Assembly: GCA_963751595.1 (NCBI GenBank)
Contig: CAVVVC010000001.1
Coordinates: forward strand, 434,001 to 498,000
Reading direction: 5' to 3'
Source: JAHEGP01 sp963751595
GTDB lineage: Bacteria; Pseudomonadota; Gammaproteobacteria; Pseudomonadales; JAHEGP01
Length of the DNA: 64,000 nucleotides
Below, piece after piece: positions 8,787 to 17,803 of the stretch. The first letter of the stretch is position 1. The number at the start of each line of letters is the position of its first letter. A model generated the notes under the pieces. That model saw only the letters and a list, made by a program, of their open reading frames with translations. It had not been told where the DNA came from and made no database searches. The translations under genes and the position numbers were made by a program.

Positions 8787-10430
8787 GTGACAAACAATCG
8801 CCGCAGGCGTGTGTCTGGCTGGCTGCTGGCTATTTTACTGTGCCTGTCCCCGCCGCATCTCCATGCCAGGGCCGTGGATGCCGCCAATCGCACTATCTCG
8901 CTGGCCATGGCCACGGAGCCTCCCAGCCTCAACAGCTTGCAGGCCACCGATTCCGAAAGTTTTTTCGTGCTGACCCACGTCATGGAGGGCCTGACCCAGT
9001 ACAATCTGAACAACGAACTGGTCCCGGGGGTCGCCGAACGCTGGCAGATCGACGCCAGCGGGGCGACTTTCTGGCTGCGCAAGAACGCCCGTTGGAGCGA
9101 CGGTAAGGGGGTAACGGCTGAACAGTTCGTCTACGCCTGGCGCGAGGCCCTCGACCCGGCAAATGGGGCGCCCTATGCGTCGATTCTGTTTCCGCTCAAG
9201 AATGCCCGGGCGATCAATAATGGCGAGAAAGTCAAGACCGCGCTGGGGGTCGTTGCGATTGACGACCACACCCTGGAGGTGACTTTCGAGCAGCCCTGTC
9301 CGTATTTTCTCGGTCTCACAGCCTTCGCGACTTACTACCCTTTGCGCCAGGACATTGTCGAGCAGCATGGCCCACGCTATGCCGCCGAAGTCGATACCAT
9401 GGTTTACAATGGTCCCTTCGTGCTGGAGCGGTGGGTGCATGGGGCCAGCCTGAGGCTGGTGAAGAACACGGACTACTGGGATGTCCAGCGGCTGGCGATC
9501 GACAGGATTGAAATCCCCTATATGACCTCGTCCGCCGCCGCCACGCTCAATCTGTACAAAGACGATGCCATCGCCTTTGCCAGCCTCGACGCGGAGTCGC
9601 TCAAGGAGGCGGTGGTTCAAGGGTATCCCGTGCGGCGCTTTCGCAACGGCATCATCTACTACATTCAGTTCAATTTTCGTGCCGACAGAGCCAGCCTGAA
9701 CCCCGAGCTGCGGCGGGCGATGCAGCTCGTTTTCGACTCCGCGACCCTGGTGAACAAAGTGATAGCCATGCCGGGGAACCGGGCTCTCAATGGTTTGTTC
9801 CCGTCCACGGTGCGGGGAGTGAGCGAACCGTTCCAACGCGAATATCCGCCGCCGGAGCCCCAGCAGAACCTGGTCCTTGCGCGGCAGACCATAGCCGCCG
9901 CCCGGGCTGCATTCGGCGGTGAGTTGCCGCCACTGACGCTGCTGGTGAGTGAGACACCGGTGTCGGTAATCATTGGCGAGTACCTGCAGAATATGTTCAA
10001 GCAGGCACTGGGATTGGACATACGGCTGGACAAGCAGACCTTCAAGCAACGCATTGCGAAAATGCAGTCGGGGGATTTCGATATGGTACTGGCGGGTTGG
10101 GGCCCGGATTTTGACGACCCGATTACCTATGGTGATTTATTCGCTTCCTGGAATGAAAACAACCGCGGCCGCTACAGCAGCGAGCGCTATGACCATTGGA
10201 TTGCCGTCGCCCAGGGCAGCGGAGATCCGCGGGTCCGGATGGACGCGATGAATCAGCTGCAGCAGATACTCCACGAGGATGTGGCTATCCTGCCGTTATT
10301 CGAGGGGGCTTCGGTCTACCTGCAGAACCCGGCGCTGCGTGGAGTCGGGCGAGCCATTTTCGGTGGCGATCCCAGTTACAAGTTCGCCTGGATAAAAGGT
10401 GGCAGCGCTGATGCAAACACTGCTCGCTAG
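8787..10430 (+). CDS. oppA: Oligopeptide ABC transporter, periplasmic peptide-binding protein
   Basis: About 547 residues when started at the GTG at 8787, which directly precedes a good signal peptide (TNNRRRRVSGWLLAILLCL, cut near HARA). The open frame extends upstream to an ATG at 8550, but that stretch is antisense to mnmC and has no homology, so it is rejected. The mature protein shows the SBP family 5 pattern: ISLAMATEPPSLNSL, FVLTHVMEGLTQYN, LVPGVAERWQ, WLRKNARWSDG, FVYAWREALDP, YNGPFVLERW and, near the end, MVLAGWGPDFDDP and ILPLFEG. It should deliver oligopeptides to OppBC. The last 20 bases overlap oppB. OppA-specific binding preference cannot be read from sequence. Confidence 0.9.
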   Translation: MTNNRRRRVSGWLLAILLCLSPPHLHARAVDAANRTISLAMATEPPSLNSLQATDSESFFVLTHVMEGLTQYNLNNELVPGVAERWQIDASGATFWLRKNARWSDGKGVTAEQFVYAWREALDPANGAPYASILFPLKNARAINNGEKVKTALGVVAIDDHTLEVTFEQPCPYFLGLTAFATYYPLRQDIVEQHGPRYAAEVDTMVYNGPFVLERWVHGASLRLVKNTDYWDVQRLAIDRIEIPYMTSSAAATLNLYKDDAIAFASLDAESLKEAVVQGYPVRRFRNGIIYYIQFNFRADRASLNPELRRAMQLVFDSATLVNKVIAMPGNRALNGLFPSTVRGVSEPFQREYPPPEPQQNLVLARQTIAAARAAFGGELPPLTLLVSETPVSVIIGEYLQNMFKQALGLDIRLDKQTFKQRIAKMQSGDFDMVLAGWGPDFDDPITYGDLFASWNENNRGRYSSERYDHWIAVAQGSGDPRVRMDAMNQLQQILHEDVAILPLFEGASVYLQNPALRGVGRAIFGGDPSYKFAWIKGGSADANTAR

Positions 10431-11397
10431 GGCACGCCAGGCACAGCCTCTGGCGCGTTATATTGGCGGGCGCTTGCTGTCGGGTGCGTTTACCATCTGG
10501 TTTATCGCCACCGCGACCTTCTTCGTGATGCATTGGGTCCCGGGTGACCCCTTGAGCGATGAAAAGGCGGTGTCGCCTGAAATCCGCCAGAACCTGGAAG
10601 CCCGCTACGGCCTCGACAAACCACTGTCCCAACAGTACTGGATTTATATCACGTCGATGCTCAAGGGAGACTTCGGTATTTCCTACACCCAGAAAAACCG
10701 CAGCGTCAACGATATCATTGCCGAGCACTTCCCGGTCTCGGCCATGCTGGGGGCGCTGGCGATCCTGTTTGCTACGCTTGGCGGCATCGTCTGGGGTGCG
10801 ATCGCGGCGCGCTTTCGCAATCGCTGGCCGGACGCGGTCATCATGTTCGCCGTGATTCTCACGGTTTCGGTGCCAAGCTTTGTATTCGCGGCCCTTAGTC
10901 AGCACCTGATCATCAACCTGAATCAGGCCGCCGGGGTGCCGGTTCTGCCGGTGGCAGGCTGGGGGGATTTTCGTCATATGTTGGTGCCGGCGCTGGTGCT
11001 GGGTCTGGGAACCATGGCCTACCTTACCCGTCTCATGCGGGCGTCGACGCTGGAGGTGGGTAGTGCCGACTACATCAAGACTGCCCGTGCCAAGGGTTTG
11101 TCATCGTTTCAGGTTTTTTTACACCACGAACTGCGCAACGCCGTTTTGCCTCTGATCACGGTGTTGGGGCCGGCTATCGCCGCGATCACTACCGGTGGTT
11201 TCGTGGTCGAGCTGATCTTTACCATTCCCGGTCTCGGTCGTTATTTTGTCACCGCAGTTCAGCAGCTGGACTACACGGTGATCATGGGCACCACGGTGTT
11301 TTACGGCGCTTTCCTGGTGCTGATGGTATTGCTGGTCGATATCATCTACGGACTCGTCGATCCACGGATCCGCCTGCAGGGTCGAAGCCATGCTTAG
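10411..11397 (+). CDS. oppB: Oligopeptide ABC transporter permease OppB
   Basis: 328 residues from the ATG at 10411, which has an AAGGTGG site 8 bases upstream; a GTG at 10399 is possible but badly placed for that site. Residues 20-45 form the first membrane span (GAFTIWFIATATFFVMHWVPGDP, a hallmark OppB/DppB start), followed by the ARYGLDKPLSQQYW periplasmic segment, further spans, and the cytoplasmic EAA loop (ADYIKTARAKGLSSFQVFLHHELRNA) that contacts the ATPases. The end, VDIIYGLVDPRIR, is typical. It overlaps oppA by 20 bp and oppC by 8 bp (11390-11397). Confidence 0.93.
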   Translation: MQTLLARARQAQPLARYIGGRLLSGAFTIWFIATATFFVMHWVPGDPLSDEKAVSPEIRQNLEARYGLDKPLSQQYWIYITSMLKGDFGISYTQKNRSVNDIIAEHFPVSAMLGALAILFATLGGIVWGAIAARFRNRWPDAVIMFAVILTVSVPSFVFAALSQHLIINLNQAAGVPVLPVAGWGDFRHMLVPALVLGLGTMAYLTRLMRASTLEVGSADYIKTARAKGLSSFQVFLHHELRNAVLPLITVLGPAIAAITTGGFVVELIFTIPGLGRYFVTAVQQLDYTVIMGTTVFYGAFLVLMVLLVDIIYGLVDPRIRLQGRSHA

Positions 11398-12787
11398 TCC
11401 CGCGATTCCGGCAGACTACTTCGAGCCCCTGGGACAGCGCCAGCCCGAGGACTTGATAGCACGGCCGAACCTGAGCTACTGGCAGCATGTCTGGCTGCGC
11501 TTCAGGAAGAACCGGATGGCCCTGGCAGCACTGGTGGTGGCAACGGCGCTGCTGCTGTTCGCGCTCGTCGGGCCCTTGATTTGGCGGGTGGATGCCGCCG
11601 GGCAGAACATTGGCAGTCGCTCCCTGGGACCCACCTGGTCACGCGCCGCGGAAGTGGTTTCCTGGCAGCCCTGGCGCCCGGGCGCTGCTGCCTGGGAGTC
11701 TGCGCTGAGTGATGCGGATGCCGCAATCAGGGTGGTCGAAGCCAACACGGAATATGTGCGCCTGGTGTGGCGGCCAGTGGCGGGTGCCAGCCGTTACGCG
11801 GTGTATCGAAACGATCAGCCAGAGATCGCCCGCGAGTCCCTCGGACTGCCGTTGGAGGACGTCGAGGCCGAGGCCATGCCAATGCTGGAGGACCGCCTGG
11901 ACCTGCGAGAGAATGCGTATCGCTACAGCATTGTCGCCTTCAATGCCCGGGGCGATGAGTTGCAGCGCCACCAGGTCGAGGTGCTTCCGGCGCTGGCGAT
12001 ATCGCTGATTGACGCGCAGTTGCAGGGCCTGGTGCCACTTGAGCTGGCACCCATGGAAGCCATCGGGCTTGGCGTAACTCTGCCGGCGCATCCCCTGGGT
12101 ACCGATCATCTGGGGCGGGATATTCTCGCGCGTCTCATGTACGGAGGCCGGATTTCGCTGTTTATCGGGGTTGCCGCGCCGCTGTTCTACGTGCTTTTTG
12201 GCGCGCTCTACGGGGGTATTGCGGCCTTTTTTGGTGGTCGGGTCGATGATCTCATGATGCGGATCGCGGATTTCGTCGTGGCGCTGCCTTTTCTGTTGTT
12301 CATGATCCTGTTTCGGGTGTTATTCGATATTCAGCCGGGGGAGAGCGGCATCACCGCCATGCTGGTGGCAATGATCGTGCTTGGCTGGCCGTCTACCGCG
12401 AGGCTGGTGCGCGGCCAGGTGCTGCAGTTGAAGGAGCAGGCCTTTGTCAATGCGGCGCGCATCCTCGGCGGCAGGCCGCTGTATATCATCATGACCCATA
12501 TGTTGCCCAATGTGATGGGGGTATTGCTGGTGTCGCTTACCTTTGCGATTCCCTCGGCGATATTTACCGAAGCCTTCCTGTCATTTATCGGCCTGGGCGT
12601 GGCGCCGCCGGCGCCGTCCTGGGGCAGTATGTGCAACGATGGGATTCGCACCATGCTCTCGCACCCCCACGAGTTGCTGTTTCCCGCCATCGCCATTAGT
12701 TTGACAGTGCTTGCGTTCAACCTCCTCGGGGATGCACTGCGCGATGCCTTCGATATTCGCTTGCGCGAGGGCGTGGGCAATGCCTGA
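11390..12787 (+). CDS. oppC: Oligopeptide ABC transporter permease OppC with an inserted FN3-like periplasmic domain
   Basis: 465 residues, against about 300 for typical OppC. The N-terminal tail and first membrane span (about 43-65) are normal, and from residue 230 the protein resumes the standard OppC sequence (HPLGTDHLGRDILARLMYGGR, four to five spans, an EAA loop with NAARILGG, and LSFIGLGVAPPAPSWG). Between them, about 165 residues replace the usual short periplasmic loop. Within the insert, residues about 105-200 have a fibronectin type III rhythm: VRLVWRPVAGASRYAVYR, then YRYSIVAFNARGDEL. By topology this domain should sit in the periplasm, beside OppA. Its function is unknown; docking of the binding protein or of peptide/cell-wall ligands is a guess. 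Overlaps oppB and oppD by 8 bp each. Confidence 0.9.
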   Translation: MLSPAIPADYFEPLGQRQPEDLIARPNLSYWQHVWLRFRKNRMALAALVVATALLLFALVGPLIWRVDAAGQNIGSRSLGPTWSRAAEVVSWQPWRPGAAAWESALSDADAAIRVVEANTEYVRLVWRPVAGASRYAVYRNDQPEIARESLGLPLEDVEAEAMPMLEDRLDLRENAYRYSIVAFNARGDELQRHQVEVLPALAISLIDAQLQGLVPLELAPMEAIGLGVTLPAHPLGTDHLGRDILARLMYGGRISLFIGVAAPLFYVLFGALYGGIAAFFGGRVDDLMMRIADFVVALPFLLFMILFRVLFDIQPGESGITAMLVAMIVLGWPSTARLVRGQVLQLKEQAFVNAARILGGRPLYIIMTHMLPNVMGVLLVSLTFAIPSAIFTEAFLSFIGLGVAPPAPSWGSMCNDGIRTMLSHPHELLFPAIAISLTVLAFNLLGDALRDAFDIRLREGVGNA

Positions 12788-13787
12788 GGGCGCATTACTC
12801 GAGGTGAGGGGGCTGGGGGTCGACATTCCCACCCATGGCGGCTTCGTGCAAGCGGTGCGCGGTATAGACTTCAGCCTCCAGTCCGGGCATACCCTGGCGC
12901 TGGTGGGGGAATCCGGCTGTGGCAAGTCGGTATCCGTGCAGGCCATGTGCGGTTTGCTGGCGATTCCGGGCCTGCGCCTGGCGGGGTCGGTAATGTTTCA
13001 ACAACGCGACCTGCTGCAACTGCAGCCGGCGCAGTTGAATGAGGTTCGTGGGGCCCGTATCGGCATGGTGTTCCAGGACCCTTTGTCGGCCTTCAATCCG
13101 ACGCGGACCATTGGCTCCCAGATCGCTGAAACCCTGCGCGTCCACAAGGGCATGGGTCAGGCTGCGGGATTGGCGGAGGCTCGACGCTTGCTCGATGAGT
13201 GCCGCCTGTCCGAACCCGCAAAACGGGTCAGTCAATACCCCTTCGAATTGTCCGGGGGCATGTTGCAGCGGGCGATGATCGCGATGGCGCTGGCCTGTGG
13301 CCCCGATCTATTGATTGCGGATGAACCCACCACGGCCCTCGATGTGACCACCCAGGACCAGATCCTCTGGCTGTTGCAGCAGTTGCAGCGCGCCCGGGGC
13401 ATGGCGATTCTGTTGATTACCCACGACCTCGCCGTGGTGGCGCGCATGGCCAACGAAGTGGCGGTGATGTACGCCGGCCAACTGGTGGAGCGGGCCGGGG
13501 TCGACCAACTGTTCGCCTCACCGGCCCATCCCTATACCCGTGCCTTGCTGCGGGCCACACCCCACGGGGAAATGATTGCCAATGAGCCGCTGGAGACGAT
13601 ACCCGGAAGCCCCCCTGACTTGTATGCACCGCCCCCGGGCTGCGGTTTCTGTCCCCGTTGTCCGGATGCCATGAAGATTTGCCAGCAACGCATGCCCGAC
13701 GTGCTGGTCGCAGGGGGTGCGGCCGCGGTTCGCTGCTGGTTGCACCATCCAGATTGTCCAACGGCCCGGGGTGACGGGAATGACTGA
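12780..13787 (+). CDS. oppD: Oligopeptide ABC transporter ATP-binding protein OppD
   Basis: 335 residues from the ATG at 12780. Visible ABC motifs: Walker A GESGCGKS (about residue 41), Q-loop FQDPLSAFNP, signature LSGGMLQR, Walker B LLIADEPTTALDV, and switch His in LLITHDLAVV. The C-terminal oligopeptide-transporter domain has the Cys-rich GCGFCPRCPDAMKIC pattern followed by RCWLHH, which in Opp/Dpp ATPases can hold an iron-sulfur cluster. It pairs with OppF as the heterodimeric motor. The start overlaps the oppC stop by 8 bp (ATGCCTGA). Confidence 0.93.
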   Translation: MPEGALLEVRGLGVDIPTHGGFVQAVRGIDFSLQSGHTLALVGESGCGKSVSVQAMCGLLAIPGLRLAGSVMFQQRDLLQLQPAQLNEVRGARIGMVFQDPLSAFNPTRTIGSQIAETLRVHKGMGQAAGLAEARRLLDECRLSEPAKRVSQYPFELSGGMLQRAMIAMALACGPDLLIADEPTTALDVTTQDQILWLLQQLQRARGMAILLITHDLAVVARMANEVAVMYAGQLVERAGVDQLFASPAHPYTRALLRATPHGEMIANEPLETIPGSPPDLYAPPPGCGFCPRCPDAMKICQQRMPDVLVAGGAAAVRCWLHHPDCPTARGDGND

Positions 13788-14766
13788 GCCATTGCTGCAG
13801 GTGGATCGCGTCAGTTGTTACTTTACCATCGGTGGTGGCCAGGTCCTGCGCGCGGTGGATGACGTCAGCCTGGATCTGCAGCAGGGCGAAATCGTCGGGC
13901 TGGTGGGGGAGAGCGGTTCCGGCAAGAGTACCCTGGGGAAACTGCTTATTGGCCTGAACCACAAATCCGCTGGCACAGTGCGCCTTGCCGGACGGGAACT
14001 GCCGCGCCACTACCGCAGTCGGGATTTTCGGGCCCAGAGCTCCATCGTGCAGATGATTTTCCAGGAAGTCTATAGCGCCCTGAGCCCCCGAATGACCGCT
14101 GCCGACATCGTGATGGAGGGCCTGCGGTTGGCGCAGGATGATCGCTCCGATTCCGCAGGAATGAGGGCGCAGGCCCTGGCCTGGCTCGAACGGGTGGGGC
14201 TCTCATCGCAGCATATGAACCGCTACCCACACGAGTTTTCCGGGGGGCAACGCCAGCGCCTCGGGATAGCGCGGGCCCTGGCGCTGCGTCCGCAACTGCT
14301 GATTTGCGACGAGCCGGTATCGGCGCTGGACGTTTCGGTGCAGTCCCAGATAGTCAATCTGCTGGAGAGCATTCGGCGGGAGATGGGCATCGGCATACTC
14401 TTTATTGCCCACGACCTGTCCATGGTGCGCTACATTTCCGACCGCATTGCGGTGATGTATCTCGGCAGGTTGGTGGAGGTGGGGCCGTCCCGGCAGATCT
14501 TTGAAAGCCCGGCCCACCCCTACACCCAGGCGCTGTTGGCCTCCAACCCGGTCCCGGATCCGGTGCTCGAGCGACAACGTCAGCATCAACCGATCCAGGG
14601 TGAGGTGCTGGCCCCCATCGGCAAAGCCACGGGTTGTCGCTTCGCGCCTCGCTGCCCCCATGCCGATACTGTTTGCCACACCCGGCAGCCGGAGCAGGAA
14701 GCGCACCGGAGCAGTGATTGGCAGGTGGCCTGCCACAGGGCTTCCGAAGGCCTTGTCATTCCCTGA
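13780..14766 (+). CDS. oppF: Oligopeptide ABC transporter ATP-binding protein OppF
   Basis: 328 residues from the ATG at 13780. Walker A GESGSGKST, Q-loop FQEVYSALSPRM, signature FSGGQRQRLGIARAL, Walker B LLICDEPVSALDVS and switch LFIAHDLSMV are all present. The C-terminal region has GCRFAPRCPHADTVC, the Cys pattern shared with OppD. The Q-loop contains EVYSALSPR where most family members have DPYASLNPR. It ends the oppABCDF set; its start overlaps the oppD stop by 8 bp (ATGACTGA). The next gene is convergent, and no strong hairpin with a T tract follows within the 131-bp gap. Confidence 0.93.
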   Translation: MTEPLLQVDRVSCYFTIGGGQVLRAVDDVSLDLQQGEIVGLVGESGSGKSTLGKLLIGLNHKSAGTVRLAGRELPRHYRSRDFRAQSSIVQMIFQEVYSALSPRMTAADIVMEGLRLAQDDRSDSAGMRAQALAWLERVGLSSQHMNRYPHEFSGGQRQRLGIARALALRPQLLICDEPVSALDVSVQSQIVNLLESIRREMGIGILFIAHDLSMVRYISDRIAVMYLGRLVEVGPSRQIFESPAHPYTQALLASNPVPDPVLERQRQHQPIQGEVLAPIGKATGCRFAPRCPHADTVCHTRQPEQEAHRSSDWQVACHRASEGLVIP

Positions 14767-14897
14767 GGCGGAGGCGGGTGGCGATCGCCGCGGCGGGTCG
14801 ATCCCGGCGGCGGGGGGTGGGGCGATAGTAGCCGGGGTTCAACCGGGACGGATACAGGACGCGACTGCCGCCGCATCCTCTGCATGGCAGTGCCTTG

Positions 14898-16046
14898 TTA
14901 CTTGAGGTCCGCCGCGCGAAAGATCTTCAACTCGGTTTTGGATTTGTCGCGGGTGTCGAGAACGAAGCGATACATGGCATTGTTGTCGGTTTTGGGAATG
15001 GTCCAGCGCCACTGCTTGCTACCCACTACCAGTGTGGTCATGCCAGCCCGAACCGGGGTTTTCCCCACGTAAACCCCGTTTCCCTTGTGTTTCAGGGAGT
15101 GCGAGGTTTTACGTATCACGCGATTGTCCGCGAGAGTGTTCATTTGCATGATTTTGCTTGAGCGCGAGCGGGAACCGCTTTGCCTTGCCGTCTCGAGCAG
15201 AGCCAGGTACTGGGCCTTGTCACCGAGCAGGGAGGGCAGACCCTCCGGGACCGTGCTGGTCATGGCCCCGGGCCGGGGTACGGCCGTTGCCAGCTTTTCA
15301 CTGGAACGTGGGGGCGTGGCATGGATCGTCTGCCTGCTGGCTACAGTAACGCCCTGCGCTGGCAGTATCGTTCTGGGTTTCGCCCGGACTTGTTTTTGTG
15401 CTGCCAGTCTGGCCTTCAGTTCCTCGAGCTCAGCCAGGGCGGCGGCTCGTTCCGCGCGAACGCGATCCAGTTCCTCGCGACTATTGCGCAGTGCGCCTTC
15501 CTTCTTGATTCGCAATTCTCTTTCCTTTCTGGCCTGTGCGGCTGCCTGCTGGCGCGCCTGTTGCTCCTTTTGCAGGATCAGTTCCTGCTGCTGGCCCAGC
15601 TGGTTGCTGGTGGCGGCAATTGCTCGCTGATTACTTTCGAGTTGTTCCCGCAGCCTGTCCTGCTGCTTTGCCAATTCGCCTACACTTTCCGTCGCCCGCA
15701 GGTAACGGCGCTGGGCGAGTACAAATGCGAATCGAGCGGTCTCTGCGCGCTCTTTGTTGGCGGCGCTGGGGACACGCTCGGAGGTGCGCAATGCCTGTTG
15801 GTACTCGAATTCGGCATCCTTCAGCGCGCGTGCTTGCGGCGCGTTAGTATCGGCGTGGCCGGCAATTTCTTTTTCAAGGTCCTGTAATTGCTTTTCGATA
15901 CGGCTGTTTGAGTGCCCGAGAGAAGCAATTTTCTGGTGCAGTGCTTCGACCTCCTGACGTTCCTGTTCAAGGTTTTGGGCAGAGGTATAGCCGCAATACA
16001 AAGCGATCAGGACAACTAGCAAGCGGGGGATTATGCTGGGCATCAT
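14898..16046 (-). CDS. Secreted coiled-coil protein of unknown function
   Basis: 382 residues, not recognised. An N-terminal signal peptide (IIPRLLVVLIALYCGYTSA, cut about residue 23) predicts export. Residues about 25-230 are almost entirely charged, Ala/Glu/Gln/Arg-rich heptad-like sequence (QERQEVEALHQKIASL, LRIKKEGALRNSREELDRV), consistent with long coiled coils like those of EnvC, TolA-linker or YgiM-type envelope proteins. A Ser/Thr/Pro linker follows. The last 80 or so residues (from TLADNRVIRKTSHSLK to KTELKIFRAADLK) look like a small beta domain with a conserved-looking WRWTIPK core. There is no LytM or peptidase motif. A periplasmic structural or adaptor role is inferred from composition only. 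Convergent with oppF. Confidence 0.75.
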   Translation of the reverse strand: MMPSIIPRLLVVLIALYCGYTSAQNLEQERQEVEALHQKIASLGHSNSRIEKQLQDLEKEIAGHADTNAPQARALKDAEFEYQQALRTSERVPSAANKERAETARFAFVLAQRRYLRATESVGELAKQQDRLREQLESNQRAIAATSNQLGQQQELILQKEQQARQQAAAQARKERELRIKKEGALRNSREELDRVRAERAAALAELEELKARLAAQKQVRAKPRTILPAQGVTVASRQTIHATPPRSSEKLATAVPRPGAMTSTVPEGLPSLLGDKAQYLALLETARQSGSRSRSSKIMQMNTLADNRVIRKTSHSLKHKGNGVYVGKTPVRAGMTTLVVGSKQWRWTIPKTDNNAMYRFVLDTRDKSKTELKIFRAADLK

Positions 16047-16312
16047 GAATTAGTCGTTTTATGGGTTGTTTGACGGATGTTTCCAGGGTGACTCCCGCGC
16101 CACATGTCAGCGGTTGTTTTGCCCGGCATGCGGCGCTGCAATAAATCTAGCACACAACCTCGATTTCTTCCGGCGAGGGCCTGTTACCCTACCAGGCTCG
16201 CTTCGCTGCGGGGTTGCGCCGGTCTCCAGTAGCTGGAACTGTATGGCACCTCGCTGGTGCAGGCGGCATAATAGCCCCTCTAGCAACGCGCCGGCGCCGG
16301 CCGTGGAAGAGT

Positions 16313-17767
16313 ATGTTGCAGCTTAATTTTACCCTCGAACAAGCGATTCCCTACCTGAATTGGGTGGCCGTGGCGCTGGGCATCGTCGCGTCGATGGCGG
16401 GTGCGGCCCATGCGCTATTCAACAAACGCGACCCCCGCAGTGCTGCTGCCTGGGTGGCTATTTGCCTGATGTGGCCGCTGGTAGGGGCCGTTATCTACCT
16501 GCTGATGGGCAAGAACCGGATCAAGACCCGGGCCAGGCAGCTACACGGTACCGCAGTGGGGCCGCAACCCGCGGCGAAATTCAATCCGCCGGGCAATGAT
16601 TGCAGCGCGCAACTCGAAAACGGTTTCCAAAGCCTCTCAAACCTGTCCGCGGCCACCAGCTTGCTGCCACTGGTGGGTGGCAATCGGCTGGATGTGCTGA
16701 TTAACGGCGAGCAGGCTTATCCGGCGATGCTCGACGCCATTGATTCGGCCCAGTACAGCGTTTATCTGGGCAGCTACATTTTTGACGGGGGTGGCATCGG
16801 TCGCCGGTTTATCGACAGCCTGGCTGCGGCGAGAGCCCGCGGCGTTGAAGTGCGGGTATTGATCGACGGGTTCGGCCGCCTTTACTCATGGCCCCGTGCT
16901 CATCGGCGCCTGCGCAAAATGGGTGTGCCCACGGCCTTGTATTTGCCGACCAGCCTGTTTCCGCCCCGGATCACCGTCAACCTGCGCAATCACCGAAAAA
17001 TACTGGTGGTGGATGGTGATACGGCTTTTACCGGCGGCATGAATATCCGCCAGCATCACCTCGTAGAGACGGGCAAGAAGCGCCAGCGAACCGAGGATGT
17101 GCACTTTCGCCTGCAGGGTCCGATCGTGAAACAGTTGCAGGACATTTTCGTTTCGGACTGGCGCTTTAGCAGCAACCTGTTCATCAATCCGCCGGGATTC
17201 CAGACCTATCATGAGGGTGGAGCCTGTTGCCGCGCTATCGATGATGGACCCAACGACGATTGCGATAAACTGTTGCGCATTCTTATCGGGGCCATCGATA
17301 CCGCGCGGGAATACGTGGCTATCATGACCCCCTATTTTCTGCCCGAGCGGGAACTCCAGGTGGCGCTTGAAATGGCAGCGCTGCGGGGTGTGGAGGTGCA
17401 CATCATTCTGCCCGGCAAGAACAATATGCCCTTCGTCAACTGGGCAGCATTTCATCAGCTCGACGAGTTGCTGAAAAACGGCGTTCAGGTGTACCTCTAC
17501 AAGGGCGTTTTCCTGCACAGTAAACTGTTCGTGGCAGACGACTATTATGTTCAGATCGGCTCTTACAATCTCGACCCGCGAAGTCTGAAGCTCAATTTCG
17601 AAGTGGCAGTGGAATCCTACAGCGAAGCGGCGGCGGCGCCAATCGCCGCCTACTTTCGCAGCCGTCTCGAAAACTCCCAGCCCCTGACTCGCGAATGGCT
17701 GTCTTCACGCTCACCGGCGCAGCGTTTTGGCAGCGCGTTGTTCTGGTTGATGTCACCCTATTTGTAA
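16313..17767 (+). CDS. cls: Cardiolipin synthase, phospholipase D family
   Basis: 484 residues from the ATG at 16313, preceded by GGAAGA. Two N-terminal membrane spans (about residues 10-32 and 40-62, including SAAAWVAICLMWPLVGAVIYLLMG) anchor it to the inner membrane. Two HKD catalytic motifs follow: NHRKILVVDGDTAFTGG and LHSKLFVADDYYVQIGSYN. This domain order and size match bacterial cardiolipin synthase ClsA, which joins two phosphatidylglycerol molecules into cardiolipin plus glycerol. The frame extends upstream to 16214 but that part shows no family similarity. It is convergent with the MaoC gene, 36 bp away. Whether it is ClsA or another Cls paralogue cannot be decided here. Confidence 0.9.
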   Translation: MLQLNFTLEQAIPYLNWVAVALGIVASMAGAAHALFNKRDPRSAAAWVAICLMWPLVGAVIYLLMGKNRIKTRARQLHGTAVGPQPAAKFNPPGNDCSAQLENGFQSLSNLSAATSLLPLVGGNRLDVLINGEQAYPAMLDAIDSAQYSVYLGSYIFDGGGIGRRFIDSLAAARARGVEVRVLIDGFGRLYSWPRAHRRLRKMGVPTALYLPTSLFPPRITVNLRNHRKILVVDGDTAFTGGMNIRQHHLVETGKKRQRTEDVHFRLQGPIVKQLQDIFVSDWRFSSNLFINPPGFQTYHEGGACCRAIDDGPNDDCDKLLRILIGAIDTAREYVAIMTPYFLPERELQVALEMAALRGVEVHIILPGKNNMPFVNWAAFHQLDELLKNGVQVYLYKGVFLHSKLFVADDYYVQIGSYNLDPRSLKLNFEVAVESYSEAAAAPIAAYFRSRLENSQPLTREWLSSRSPAQRFGSALFWLMSPYL

Positions 17768-17803
17768 GTCGCCGTAGGGTCCTCGTTATTTGCCCGGTGC
17801 CCG

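Noticed and set aside
8835..10049. 404-codon antisense open frame across oppA
   Set aside because: No signal, domain or ribosome-binding site; oppA on the plus strand has clear family motifs.
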